Notes: generated by a model from the sequence alone, not told the origin. A DNA stretch of 64,000 nucleotides from Xenophilus aerolatus (GCA_029968055.1 JASCNX010000001.1:744001-808000); one strand, 5' to 3'; positions 27,364 to 36,371 are shown, counted from the stretch's first letter. Numbers and translations: made by a program.

Positions 27364-27783
27364 ATGGCGACGTTGCGCCAGGAGTTCGTCGTCGACGCCG
27401 CGCCGGCCCTCGTGTGGGACGCGCTGCGCGACTTCGGCGCGGTGCACACGCGCCTGGCGCCCGGCTTCGTCGTCGGCTGCGAGATGGAGCAGGGCGACGA
27501 GGTGCGCCACGTCACCTTCGCCAACGGCTACGACGTGCGTGAGCGCCTGGTCGGGATCGACGAACAGGCGCGCCGGCTGGCCTACACCGTGGTCGGCGGC
27601 AAGGCGGCGCACCACCATGCCAGCGCGCAGGTCTTGGCCGAGCCCGACGGGCGTACGCGCTTCGTGTGGATCACCGACGTGCTGCCGCACGAGGCCGCCG
27701 GCCCGATCGGCGCCATGATGGCGCTGGGCGCGGCAGCGATGGCAAAGGCGCTGGCCGCGCTCGGGCCGTTCAGACAGCCTTAG
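27364..27783 (+). CDS. SRPBCC-fold protein
   Basis: 139 residues. The pattern EFVVDAAPALVWDALRDFGAVHTRLAPGFV, then RHVTFANGYDVRERLVGID and RTRFVWITDVLPH, is that of polyketide cyclase/START-like SRPBCC domains, which bind hydrophobic ligands. It follows the SDR gene by 12 nt. No catalytic role can be assigned. Confidence 0.82.
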   Translation: MATLRQEFVVDAAPALVWDALRDFGAVHTRLAPGFVVGCEMEQGDEVRHVTFANGYDVRERLVGIDEQARRLAYTVVGGKAAHHHASAQVLAEPDGRTRFVWITDVLPHEAAGPIGAMMALGAAAMAKALAALGPFRQP

Positions 27784-27838
27784 ACAAAGCGGGGCACACT
27801 CGCGGGCCGGCGCCGATCGCCGCCAGCCCACGCCCCGC

Positions 27839-29203
27839 ATGACCTCTTCCGCTGTTCCATTGACCGACGACGCGGCACCGCCCGCGGCGGTGCCTTTCCT
27901 CGAAGCCCTGCGCTTCTGGCTCAAGCTGGGCTTCATCAGCTTCGGCGGGCCGGCCGGGCAGATCGCGATCATGCACACCGAGCTGGTGGAGCGGCGGCGC
28001 TGGCTGTCGGAAGGGCGCTTCCTGCACGCGCTCAACTACTGCATGCTGCTGCCCGGCCCGGAGGCCCAGCAGCTCGCCACCTACATCGGCTGGCTCATGC
28101 ACCGCACCGCGGGCGGCGTCGTGGCGGGCGCGCTGTTCGTGCTGCCTTCGCTGGCCATCCTCATCGCGCTGTCGTGGATCTACATGGCCTACGGGCACCT
28201 CGCGGTGGTGGCCGGCATCTTCTACGGCCTGAAGCCTGCCATCACCGCGATCGTGCTGCACGCGGCGCACCGCATCGGCAGCCGGGCGATCCGCAACCGG
28301 TGGATGCTCGGCCTGGCCGTGGCGGCCTTCGTCGCCATCTTCTGGGGCCAGGTGCCGTTTCCGGCCATCGTCGCGGTGGCGGCGCTGCTCGGGTGGCTGG
28401 GCGCGCGCTGGCGGCCCCAGCTCTTTTCCACCGCCGGACACGGCGCAGCGCAGCGCTCTGCCGGACGCGCGCTCATCGACGACGACACCCCCACGCCGCC
28501 CCATGCCCGCTTTTCGCGCGCCGGCCTCGCGCGCGTGCTGGTGGTGGGCGCGCTGCTGTGGCTGCTGCCGATGGGCCTGCTGGTGGCACAGGGCGGCTGG
28601 CAGGGCACGCTGGCGCAGATGGCCTGGTTCTTCAGCAAGGCGGCACTGCTGACCTTCGGCGGCGCGTATGCCGTGCTGCCCTACGTCTACCAGGGCGCGG
28701 TGGACCATTTCCACTGGCTCAGCGCGCCGCAGATGATGGACGGCCTGGCCCTGGGCGAGACCACGCCCGGACCGTTGATCATGGTGGTGGCCTTCGTCGG
28801 CTTCGTAGGTGGCTGGCTGCAGCAGGTCGCCGGGGCCGGCGCGCCTTTCCTCGGGGGCGCGCTGGCGGCGGCGGTGGTCACCTTCTTCACCTTCCTGCCG
28901 TCCTTCCTCTTCATCCTTGCTGGCGGGCCGCTGATCGAGGCCACGCACGGGCGCCTGGGCTTCACGGCGCCGCTGGCGGCCATCACGGCCGCGGTGGTGG
29001 GCGTGATCGTCAACCTGGCGCTGTTCTTCGCCTGGCACGTGCTGTGGCCCGAAGGCTTCGGCGGGCGCTTCGACGTGGCGGCCGCCGGGATTGCGGTGGC
29101 CGCGGGCGTGGCGCTGTTCCGCTTCAAGCTCGGCGTGATGCCGGTGCTGGGCCTGTGTGCACTGGCCGGCCTGCTGCTGCGGCTGGCGGGCGCCGCGGGC
29201 TGA
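27839..29203 (+). CDS. chrA: Chromate efflux transporter ChrA (CHR family)
   Basis: 454 residues with two homologous halves, the long-chain CHR arrangement. The first half has FWLKLGFISFGGPAGQIAI and LPGPEAQQLATYIGW; the second repeats it as FFSKAALLTFGGAYAVLPYV and LALGETTPGPLIMVVAFVGF. About ten membrane segments are visible. It exports chromate (or sulfate-like anions) driven by the membrane potential. No chrB regulator is adjacent. Confidence 0.93.
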   Translation: MTSSAVPLTDDAAPPAAVPFLEALRFWLKLGFISFGGPAGQIAIMHTELVERRRWLSEGRFLHALNYCMLLPGPEAQQLATYIGWLMHRTAGGVVAGALFVLPSLAILIALSWIYMAYGHLAVVAGIFYGLKPAITAIVLHAAHRIGSRAIRNRWMLGLAVAAFVAIFWGQVPFPAIVAVAALLGWLGARWRPQLFSTAGHGAAQRSAGRALIDDDTPTPPHARFSRAGLARVLVVGALLWLLPMGLLVAQGGWQGTLAQMAWFFSKAALLTFGGAYAVLPYVYQGAVDHFHWLSAPQMMDGLALGETTPGPLIMVVAFVGFVGGWLQQVAGAGAPFLGGALAAAVVTFFTFLPSFLFILAGGPLIEATHGRLGFTAPLAAITAAVVGVIVNLALFFAWHVLWPEGFGGRFDVAAAGIAVAAGVALFRFKLGVMPVLGLCALAGLLLRLAGAAG

Positions 29204-29243
29204 GCGACCCCGGCGGCGGATCGCCTGCCCGCGCCTGGCCGCC

Positions 29244-30068
29244 TCAGCGGTTGGCCAGGAAGGCCAGCACGTCCCTGACGATGTCCTGCTTGTGCGTGGC
29301 GAGCAGGCCGTGGGGCGCCCCGTCGTACTCGATGAGCGTGGCGCCCGCGATGCCCTTGGCGGCGGCGCGTCCTGCGGTGTCGATCGGCACCGTCTTGTCG
29401 GCCGTGCCGTGGATCACGAGCGTCGGCACCTTGAAGGCGGCGAGGTCGGGGCGGAAGTCGGTCGTCGCGAAGGCCTGCGCAGCGGCCAGCGTCGGGCGCA
29501 GCCCGGCCTGCATCGTCATCTGGCGCGACCATTCGAGCACTTCGTCGGTCACCGGCTTGGACAGCATGCCCACGCCGTAGAAGTCCTTGAAGAAGGTCGA
29601 GAAGAAGCTCGCCCGGTCCTCCCGCATGCCCTGCGTCATCTCGTCGAAGGTGGATTCGGGCACGCCCTCGGGGTTGTCGGGCGTCTTCAGCATGTACGGC
29701 ACCACCGAGGCGATCAGCACCGCCTGCGACACGCCCTGGCCCCCATGGCGCGACATGTAGCGTGCCACTTCGCCGCCGCCCATCGAGAAGCCCACCAGCG
29801 CCGCGTCGGTGGCGCCGGTCTGCTCGATCACCGCCGCGAGGTCGTCGGCGAAGGTGTCGTAGTCATAGCCGCTCCACGGCTGGTCGGAGCGCCCGAACCC
29901 GCGGCGGTCGTACGCGATGGCACGCATGCCCGCCTCCGCGATGGCCAGCGACAGGTCGTCGAAGCTGTCGGCCGACAGCGGCCAGCCATGCATGAGGATG
30001 ACCGGGCGGCCCTGGCCCCAGTCCTTGGTGTAGAGCTTGACGCCGTCGCGGGTGGTGATGAATGCCAT
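29244..30068 (-). CDS. Alpha/beta hydrolase (non-heme chloroperoxidase/esterase type)
   Basis: 274 residues. MHGWPLSADSFDD gives the oxyanion HGWP, the nucleophile elbow is GFSMGGGEVARY, the acid is in VIHGTADKTVPIDT and the His in GAPHGLLATH, so the triad is complete. The FSMGGGEVARY version is typical of the cofactor-free haloperoxidase/arylesterase group. ATG 30068 with GGTCGCTTCCC-side ribosome site is modest. Convergent with chrA, separated by 40 bp. Confidence 0.9.
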   Translation of the reverse strand: MAFITTRDGVKLYTKDWGQGRPVILMHGWPLSADSFDDLSLAIAEAGMRAIAYDRRGFGRSDQPWSGYDYDTFADDLAAVIEQTGATDAALVGFSMGGGEVARYMSRHGGQGVSQAVLIASVVPYMLKTPDNPEGVPESTFDEMTQGMREDRASFFSTFFKDFYGVGMLSKPVTDEVLEWSRQMTMQAGLRPTLAAAQAFATTDFRPDLAAFKVPTLVIHGTADKTVPIDTAGRAAAKGIAGATLIEYDGAPHGLLATHKQDIVRDVLAFLANR

Positions 30069-30211
30069 GGGAAGCGACCTTTCGGTGGAAGTGAAAGCAT
30101 CGACCATGGCGGCCTGGCGAACGCGCCCGGGGCGGCGGAGCGGAGGTCCGCGTGTGGGCACGGTCCGACCGGCACGCAGGAGGCAGCCGCCACCGCGCCG
30201 CGCGCGCGGAA

Positions 30212-30964
30212 TCAGACGATCGAGTTGTCGCCGTCGTCGAAATTGCCCGCGTCGTCGAAGCCGTCCCAGTCGGCGCCGGCGTCGCGTGCCAGCGTGCCGT
30301 CGGCCGCGCCGGAACGGCCACCGCCCTCGTCGCCGAAGAAGTTCTGCGTGACGTTCTCCGTCACCGCCGGCGTGCCACCCTGGCCGCCGCCGAACAGGCC
30401 ACTGCCGCTTCCGCCATGGCCGCCGAGCAGGTGCTCGATGCCGTTGAAAAGGAACATGCCGCCCGCGACGCCCGCCGCAGCAGAAGCCGCGGTTCCCAGC
30501 AGGCCAGGCCCGTTCGATGCCGTGGGCGCTGCTGCTGCCGCCGCCGGTGCACCGAAGACGCGTTCGCGCCAACTGGGCGCTGCGGTGCGCGCCGGCGGTG
30601 CGCCGGGGGCGTAGCGGTCGGAACCGTCATAGCCGCGCTCGGCCGGCATCGGCTGCGCGCTGGGCTGCGGCTGGAACGGCGCCTGCGGCTGGCGCCCCCA
30701 GTCGATGCCGGGTGCGCCGCCGAGGAAGCTGCCGCCACCCGGCTGCTGCTGCTGTGCCTGCGAAAGCTGGGCGATCTGCGCCTGCGCGTCCTGCAATGCG
30801 TGTTCGAGCAGCAGCACGCGCTGCACCAGCAGGTAGATTGCATCGGGTTGGCCGGCCAGGCGCTCGCGGATCATCGCGACGGCCTGCGGGTCCTTCGGCA
30901 CCCCCTGCACCGCGGCGAGGCGTTGCAGCAGGTCGTCGAGCCACTGGGTTTCCTGGGGGGTCAT
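30212..30964 (-). CDS. DUF2076 family protein
   Basis: 250 residues. MTPQETQWLDDLLQRLAAVQG and the helical Gln-rich QDAQAQIAQLSQAQQQQ are followed by a Pro/Gln/Gly-rich linker, a hydrophobic Gly/Ala stretch (GTAASAAAGVAGGMFLFNGIE) and an acidic Asp-rich tail ending DDGDNSIV. This is the DUF2076 layout, a poorly characterised periplasmic/ligand-binding family. Start ATG 30964 is favoured over an upstream in-frame start because AAAGG precedes it. Confidence 0.83.
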   Translation of the reverse strand: MTPQETQWLDDLLQRLAAVQGVPKDPQAVAMIRERLAGQPDAIYLLVQRVLLLEHALQDAQAQIAQLSQAQQQQPGGGSFLGGAPGIDWGRQPQAPFQPQPSAQPMPAERGYDGSDRYAPGAPPARTAAPSWRERVFGAPAAAAAAPTASNGPGLLGTAASAAAGVAGGMFLFNGIEHLLGGHGGSGSGLFGGGQGGTPAVTENVTQNFFGDEGGGRSGAADGTLARDAGADWDGFDDAGNFDDGDNSIV

Positions 30965-31132
30965 GAGGGCCTTTCGTGAGCGGAATGAGGGGAGCAGGCG
31001 GCATCGCACCGCCTTGTGCGTCGGACCCCGCTGCGCCGTGCAAGTTCTGCGAGGCACCTGCAATTAAGCATCCCTTAAGTCGCGCTTGCCGCCACACTCG
31101 CGAGGTCTCAACGCACAGGAAAGGTGAGCACC

Positions 31133-32173
31133 GTGGCTTCACGCCCCTGGACATCTGCGCTGGCGGTCTGTCTGGTCATCGCGCTGGGCAGCGCGCAGGC
31201 CCAGCGCGTCGAGCGCAACAGCCTCGGCATGGCCTTCGTGAAACTGCCGGCCGGCGAATTCATGATGGGCAGCGACGAGTCGCCCGAGGCCCTGGCCCGC
31301 GCCTACCCGCAGATGCCGCCCGCGCGCTTTGCGCAACTGGCCGACGAGACGCCGGTGCACCGCGTGCGCATCACGCACGCCTTCTGGATGGGGCAGCACG
31401 AGGTCACGGTGGGGCAGTTCCGGCGTTTTCTCGAGCGTTCGGGCTACGTGCCCGAGTCCATCGCCGACGGCACGGGCGGCTACGGCTGGCGGGCCGACTA
31501 CGACCCCGCCAAGACCGCACGCGGCGATGCCTTCGAGGGCCGCGATGTGCGCTACTCGTGGCGCAACCCCGGCTTCGCGCAGGGCGATGACCACCCGGTG
31601 GTCAACGTGACCTGGAACGATGCCCAGGCCCTGGCCGCCTGGCTCAGCCGCACCGAGGGCAAGCGCTACCGCCTGCCGACCGAGGCGGAGTGGGAGTACG
31701 CCTGCCGCGCTGGCACCCGCACGCGCTACAGCAGCGGCGACGACCCGGCCTCGCTGCGGGGCACCGCCAACGTCTTCGACGCCAGCAGCGCCCGCCACTG
31801 GCCACAGTGGCAAGCCATGGCCCTGCCGGCCGACGACGGCTTTGCCTTCACCGCGCCGGTCGGCAGCTTCGCGCCCAACGCCTGGGGCCTGTACGACATG
31901 CACGGCAATGCCTGGGAATGGGTGGCCGACTGGCATGCCGACGACTACTACGCCCGCTCGCCTGTCGACGACCCGCAAGGACCCTCCGAGGGCGAAGTGC
32001 GCGTGCGCCGCGGCGGTTCCTGGCACACCTGGCCCTTCTACGCCCGCGCGTCGTACCGCAACTGGAACACGCCCGACACGCGCTACACGCTGGTGGGCAT
32101 GCGGCTGGTGCGCGAGGACGACGACGGTGCCGCGCCGCTCAGTGCGGCACCGCCGGCGGCGCCAGCTCGGTGA
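31133..32173 (+). CDS. SUMF1-fold (formylglycine-generating enzyme-like) exported protein lacking FGE cysteines
   Basis: 346 residues. I favour GTG 31133, with AGGAAAGG at 31117-31124; GTG 31124 lies too close to it. A signal peptide (SALAVCLVIALGSAQAQ) precedes the FGE-sulfatase domain: GMAFVKLPAGEFMMGS, HEVTVGQFRRF, RLPTEAEWEYACRAG, GLYDMHGNAWEWVADW and VRRGGSWHTWPFYARASYRN. In true FGE the last segment carries two active-site cysteines; here it has none, so sulfatase activation is unlikely. Its 3' end overlaps the convergent aldo/keto reductase gene by 35 bp. Confidence 0.9.
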   Translation: MASRPWTSALAVCLVIALGSAQAQRVERNSLGMAFVKLPAGEFMMGSDESPEALARAYPQMPPARFAQLADETPVHRVRITHAFWMGQHEVTVGQFRRFLERSGYVPESIADGTGGYGWRADYDPAKTARGDAFEGRDVRYSWRNPGFAQGDDHPVVNVTWNDAQALAAWLSRTEGKRYRLPTEAEWEYACRAGTRTRYSSGDDPASLRGTANVFDASSARHWPQWQAMALPADDGFAFTAPVGSFAPNAWGLYDMHGNAWEWVADWHADDYYARSPVDDPQGPSEGEVRVRRGGSWHTWPFYARASYRNWNTPDTRYTLVGMRLVREDDDGAAPLSAAPPAAPAR

Positions 32174-33176
32174 ACTGGCCGTTCCAATAGGGGTAGTGGG
32201 GGTAGGGCGGCGTCACGGCGCTGGCGGCGTCGAGCACGGCCACCTGCGCGGGCGTGAGGTTCCAGCCCACGGCGCCGAGGTTCTGCACCAGTTGCGCCTC
32301 GTCGCGCGCGCCGACCAGCACGCTGGCCACCGTAGGCCGCTGCAGCAGCCAGTTGATGGCGACCTGCGGCACGGTCTTGCCCGTCTCCTCGGCCACCTGC
32401 AGCAGCGCATCGACCACGCGGTACAGGTGCTCGTCGGCCACCGGCGGCGCGAAGCCGGCCGTCTCGTGCAGGCGGCTGCCTTCGGGCAGCGGCTGGCCGC
32501 GGCGGATCTTGCCGGTGAGGCGTCCCCAACCGAGCGGGCTCCACACCAGCGCGCCCACGCCCTGGTCGATGCCCAGCGGCATCAACTCCCACTCATAGTC
32601 GCGCCCGATCAGCGAGTAGTAGGTCTGGTTGGCCACGAAGCGCTCGGTGCCCAGCCGGTCGGCCGCGGCCAGCGCCTTCATCAGCTGCCAGCCGGCGAAG
32701 TTGGATGCGCCGATGGCCCGCACCTTGCCCGCGCGCACCAGGTCGTCGAGCGTGCGCAGCATCTGCTCCACCGGCGTGTGCGCGTCGAAGGCGTGCAGTT
32801 GCAGGATGTCGATGTGCTCGGTCTTCAGGCGCCTGAGCGCGGCGTGCGTCGCGTCGAGCAGGTGGTGGCGCGACCAGCCCGCGTCGTTGGGCCCATCGCC
32901 CGTGCGCAGCGTGACCTTGGTCGAGATCAGCGCGGCATTGCGCCGGCCTTCCAGCGCCGCGCCGAGGATCTCTTCCGACGCGCCGGACGAGTACACGTCC
33001 GCCGTGTCGAACAGGTTCACCCCCGCGTCGAGGCAGATGTCGACCAGGCGCCGTGCACCCTGCACGTCCGTCTGGCCCCAGGCGCTGAAGAGCGGGCCTT
33101 GCCCACCGAAGGTGCCGGCTCCGAAGCCGAGGGCGGGCACACGCAGGCCGGAGCGGCCGAGTAGTCGTTGTTCCAT
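32139..33176 (-). CDS. Aldo/keto reductase
   Basis: 345 residues, TIM-barrel NADPH-dependent reductase. Visible: RRLVDICLDAGVNLFDTADVYSSGASEE (Asp/Tyr catalytic pair), ISTKVTLRTGDGPND (Lys), HIDILQLHAFDAHTP (His) and the cofactor stretch GARDEAQLVQNLGAV. ATG 33176 starts MEQRLLGRSGLRV. It lies downstream of an MFS gene on the same strand, 245 bp away with two repeat elements between, so co-transcription is uncertain. Confidence 0.92.
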   Translation of the reverse strand: MEQRLLGRSGLRVPALGFGAGTFGGQGPLFSAWGQTDVQGARRLVDICLDAGVNLFDTADVYSSGASEEILGAALEGRRNAALISTKVTLRTGDGPNDAGWSRHHLLDATHAALRRLKTEHIDILQLHAFDAHTPVEQMLRTLDDLVRAGKVRAIGASNFAGWQLMKALAAADRLGTERFVANQTYYSLIGRDYEWELMPLGIDQGVGALVWSPLGWGRLTGKIRRGQPLPEGSRLHETAGFAPPVADEHLYRVVDALLQVAEETGKTVPQVAINWLLQRPTVASVLVGARDEAQLVQNLGAVGWNLTPAQVAVLDAASAVTPPYPHYPYWNGQFTELAPPAVPH

Positions 33177-33215
33177 GAAAAGACTCCTTTGATGAGGAAC
33201 CGGATTTCGGTATTG

Positions 33216-33250
33216 CTCCCTCCCCTCTGGGAGAGGGCTGGGGTGAGGGC
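33216..33250. repeat. CCCTC/GAGGG-type intergenic palindrome
   Basis: CCCTCT (33223-33228) and AGAGGG (33232-33237) form a hairpin followed by CTGGGGTGAGGGC. Elements of this composition are widespread between genes of GC-rich proteobacteria. It is 40 nt upstream of the aldo/keto reductase start. Confidence 0.6.
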
Positions 33251-33301
33251 ACGCGCTTCGCGTCTTTCCCCACCGCTTTACTGCGACCTGCCTAACCCCA
33301 A

Positions 33302-33361
33302 CCGTTCGGGCTGAGCCTGTCGAAGCCCTGTACTGGCCTTCGACAGGCTCAGGCTGAACGG
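33302..33361. repeat. 60-bp palindromic repeat (TTCGACAGGCTCAG family), copy 1
   Basis: Left arm begins CCGTTCGGGCTGAGCCTGTC and the right arm mirrors it as TTCGACAGGCTCAGGCTGAA then CGG; the loop is about 10 nt. Same family as 36391-36480 and 62159-62218. Confidence 0.9.
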
Positions 33362-33421
33362 GTGGTGGAAGGTTGAAAACGGGTGGGGGGGTCACAACTC
33401 GAGCGGGCGGAGGCCGGAGGC

Positions 33422-34612
33422 TCAAGCCCCCGCCGTCACGCACTCGGCCGGCGCCCGCCGCCGGTCCAGCGCATGGCTCCACAGCGCCAGCAGCAGCCCG
33501 GCCGCCGTGAGTGCGGCCGCGGCCATGCCCAGGTTCTGCAGCCCCTGCGTGCCGGCGCCGCGCTCGATGACCACGCCGCCGACCCACGCGCCCAGCGCAT
33601 TGCCCAGGTTGAAGGCCGCGATGTTCAGGCTCGACGCAAGGTTCTGCCCCACGCCAGCCGCCTTCTCCAGCACCCGCACCTGCAGCGGCGCCACGGTAGC
33701 GAAGGCAGCGATGCCCAACAGCCCGATGAAGACGATGGCCGCCACCGCATGCGGCATGGCCCAGCGCGCCACCGCCAGCACCGCGGCCAGGGCCACCAGC
33801 GTGCCGATCACGGCGCGCATCGGCGCCTTGTCGGCCAGCTTGCCGCCAAGCAGGTTGCCGATGGCCAGCCCGCCGCCGAAGAGCAGCAGCACCGGCGACA
33901 CCGCGGCTTCCGTCAGGCCCGTCACCCGCGTCAGCACCGGCTGCACATAGGTGTAGAAGGCGAACACGCCGGCAAAGCCCAGCACCGTCATCGCCAGGCC
34001 CAGCCACACCTGCGGGCGGGCCAGCACGGCCAGTTCGTCGCGCAGCGGTGCCGGCTCCACCTTGGCGGCGTCACGCGGCACGAAGCTCGCCAGCACCGCG
34101 AGTGCGGCCACGCCGATCACCGCCACGGCCCAGAAGGTCGCGCGCCAGCCGAAGTGCAGGCCCAGCCACGCGCCCGCCGGCACGCCCAGCAGCGTGGCCG
34201 CCGTGAGGCCCGTGAACATGATCGCGATGGCCGACGCGCGCTTCTCGGCCGGCACCAGCCCGGTGGCCACCACCGAGCCGACGCCGAAGAAGGTGCCGTG
34301 CGCCAGCGAGGTGATCACCCGCGCGGCCATCAGCGCCTCGTAGCTGGGCGCCAGGGCGCAGGCGATGTTGCCCAGCGTGAAGATCGCCATCAGCGCCAGC
34401 AGCACCGTCTTGCGCGGCAGCCGCCGCGTGGCGATGGTCAGCACCGGCGCGCCGACCGCCACGCCGATCGCATAGCCCGAGATCAGCAGCCCCGCGGCCG
34501 CGATGGAGACATGAAGATCCGCCGAAACCTGCAGCAGCAGGCCCATGATGACGAACTCGGTGGTGCCGATGCCGAAGGCGCCGGCGGTGAGGGCGAGGAG
34601 TGCGATGGGCAT
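33422..34612 (-). CDS. MFS exporter, DHA1 family (AraJ/arabinose-efflux-like)
   Basis: 396 residues with twelve predicted membrane segments. GAFGIGTTEFVIMGLLLQVS at the N-terminus is the hallmark of the AraJ/YdhP-type DHA1 exporters, and the loop 2-3 motif appears as PVLTIATRRLPRKTVLLAL. The LysR gene is divergent (start-to-start 105 bp) and probably controls it. Substrate unknown. Confidence 0.92.
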   Translation of the reverse strand: MPIALLALTAGAFGIGTTEFVIMGLLLQVSADLHVSIAAAGLLISGYAIGVAVGAPVLTIATRRLPRKTVLLALMAIFTLGNIACALAPSYEALMAARVITSLAHGTFFGVGSVVATGLVPAEKRASAIAIMFTGLTAATLLGVPAGAWLGLHFGWRATFWAVAVIGVAALAVLASFVPRDAAKVEPAPLRDELAVLARPQVWLGLAMTVLGFAGVFAFYTYVQPVLTRVTGLTEAAVSPVLLLFGGGLAIGNLLGGKLADKAPMRAVIGTLVALAAVLAVARWAMPHAVAAIVFIGLLGIAAFATVAPLQVRVLEKAAGVGQNLASSLNIAAFNLGNALGAWVGGVVIERGAGTQGLQNLGMAAAALTAAGLLLALWSHALDRRRAPAECVTAGA

Positions 34613-34673
34613 GATGGGATGAACTGTGAGGGTTATCCCTGATCGTGACTAGACGGCGGTTCGGAAACGCATC

Positions 34674-34690
34674 TGTGAGCTCAGTTCACA
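34674..34690. promoter_or_regulatory. Palindrome between divergent MFS and LysR genes
   Basis: TGTGAGCTCAGTTCACA is a 17-bp palindrome with one mismatched pair. A partial copy, TGAACTG, lies at 34620-34626 next to the MFS start. The position suits a LysR-type operator serving both promoters. Confidence 0.5.
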
Positions 34691-34717
34691 ATGAACGCTA
34701 CTCGTCTGCTTCGATCC

Positions 34718-35698
34718 ATGCCCCGCCTCGACATCAACCGCTCCGGCGAAATGGAAGCCTTCGTGCAGGTCGTCGACCGCGGCGGCTTCTCGGCGGCGGC
34801 ACGCGCGCTGGGCATGACGCCCTCGGCCGTCAGCAAGCTGGTCGCCCGGCTCGAGGCGCGGCTGGCCACGCAACTGGTGCACCGCTCCACCCGCAAGCTG
34901 CAGCTCACCCCCGAGGGCCAGACCTTCTACGAGCGCAGCGTGCGCGTGCTGGCCGACCTGGACGAGGCCGAGCGCAGCGCCGCCGCTGCCGCCGCGCCGC
35001 GCGGGCGCGTAGGCATCAGCGCCAGCGTGAGCTTCGGCCATGTCGTGCTGGTGCCGCTGCTGCCGCGCCTGCTGGCCGCGTACCCCGACCTGACACTGGA
35101 CCTGGGCCTGACCGACCGCGTGGTCGACCTCATGGACGAACGCGCCGACATCGCCATCCGCTGGGGGCGGCTGCAGTCCTCCGACCTGGTGGCCCGCCTG
35201 CTGGGCCACACGCGGCAGGTCATCGTGGGCTCTCCCGAATACCTGCAGCGGCACGGCACGCCCACCACGCGCGATGAGCTCGAACACCACAACCGCCTGG
35301 GCACCAACTACCGCCGCCTCACGCCCGACTGGCCCCTGAGAGATGCAGACGGCAGGGCCATCGACCTGCCCATCGTCGGCAACGTGCGCGCCGCCGACGG
35401 CGAGACGCTGCGCCACCTGGCGCTCGAAGGCGTGGGTCTGGCGCGGCTGTCGGTCTATCACATCCATGCCGACCTGCTGGCCGGCACCCTGGTGCCCGTG
35501 ATGGAGGCCTTCAACCCCGGCGACACCGAGCCCATCCACGCCGTGTACCTGGGCAAGTCGGGCCGGCTGCCCGCGCGCATCCGCGCCGTGCTGGACTTCC
35601 TGGTCGAGCACGTCGAGCTCCCGCCGGTGGACGAGGATTGGGGAAATTTCAAGCCCAATCGGGCCGCAGCGCCCACCTTACGGGCGCGAACAGCCTAA
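34718..35698 (+). CDS. LysR-family transcriptional regulator
   Basis: 326 residues from ATG 34718 (MPRLDINRSGEMEAF). ATG 34691 is in frame 27 nt upstream but it abuts the palindrome and would leave no leader; neither has a clear ribosome site. The winged helix reads GGFSAAARALGMTPSAVSKLVARLE, followed by the LysR effector domain (RVGISASVSFGHVVLVPLLP, ADIAIRWGRL). Divergent from an MFS exporter, which it likely regulates. The C-terminus is about 20 residues longer than average. Confidence 0.9.
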   Translation: MPRLDINRSGEMEAFVQVVDRGGFSAAARALGMTPSAVSKLVARLEARLATQLVHRSTRKLQLTPEGQTFYERSVRVLADLDEAERSAAAAAAPRGRVGISASVSFGHVVLVPLLPRLLAAYPDLTLDLGLTDRVVDLMDERADIAIRWGRLQSSDLVARLLGHTRQVIVGSPEYLQRHGTPTTRDELEHHNRLGTNYRRLTPDWPLRDADGRAIDLPIVGNVRAADGETLRHLALEGVGLARLSVYHIHADLLAGTLVPVMEAFNPGDTEPIHAVYLGKSGRLPARIRAVLDFLVEHVELPPVDEDWGNFKPNRAAAPTLRARTA

Positions 35699-35720
35699 AG
35701 AATGTGAGCAGAAGCCCGCG

Positions 35721-36371
35721 ATGACCGAGCCTGTTGCCGTTGCTGCCCCCGCCGCCAGCGCCACTGACGCGCACGACGCCGAGGCTGCCGCCCGTGGCGT
35801 CGCCGTCTTCGACACTGCCATCGGCCATTGCAGCCTGGCCTGGGGCCCACACGGCCTCGTCGGCGTGCAACTTCCCGAGGTGGACGGCAGTGCCGAGGCC
35901 AAGCGCGCCCGCATGATTCGCGACTTTCCGCACCTGGCCGAAGTGCCCGAGGCGCAGCGCCCGCCCGCCGTGCGCGCTGCCGTCGACGCCATCGTGTCTC
36001 TGCTGTCCGACCGCAGCGCCACCGACCCCGCGGGCGTGGACGCCGCCGTGCTCGCCATCGTGCTGGACGAGGAGGGCGTGCCGCCGTTCCACCGCCGCGT
36101 GTACGACTTTGTCCGCCGCATCCCGCCCGGCGAGACGAAGACCTACGGCGAGATTGCAGAGGCGCTGGGCGACAAGACCCTCGCTCGCGCCGTCGGCCAG
36201 GCCCTGGGCGCCAACCCGTTCGCGCCCGTGGTGCCGTGCCACCGCGTGCTGGGCGCCAAGGGGTGGCAGGGCGGTTTCTCGGCGCCGGGCGGGCCAATGC
36301 TCAAGCTGCGCATGCTGGCCATCGAGGGGGCAGCGCCCGGCGGGCAGCCTTCTTTGTTCGACGAGCGCTGA
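35721..36371 (+). CDS. ogt: Methylated-DNA-[protein]-cysteine S-methyltransferase (Ogt)
   Basis: 216 residues. The alkyl-acceptor cysteine is Cys173 in VPCHRVLG, preceded by RRIPPGETKTYGEIAEALGD and followed by GFSAPGG and KLRMLAIEG, so all active-site motifs are intact. It removes alkyl groups from O6-guanine in a suicide reaction. The N-terminus is Ala-rich. It starts 22 nt after lysR. A second, broken copy of the 3' half lies at 37748-38027. Confidence 0.94.
   Translation: MTEPVAVAAPAASATDAHDAEAAARGVAVFDTAIGHCSLAWGPHGLVGVQLPEVDGSAEAKRARMIRDFPHLAEVPEAQRPPAVRAAVDAIVSLLSDRSATDPAGVDAAVLAIVLDEEGVPPFHRRVYDFVRRIPPGETKTYGEIAEALGDKTLARAVGQALGANPFAPVVPCHRVLGAKGWQGGFSAPGGPMLKLRMLAIEGAAPGGQPSLFDER

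Noticed and set aside
34674-34690. Possible CRP site (TGTGA...TCACA)
   Set aside because: The half-sites are separated by 7 nt rather than the 6 nt required, and the position fits a local LysR operator better.
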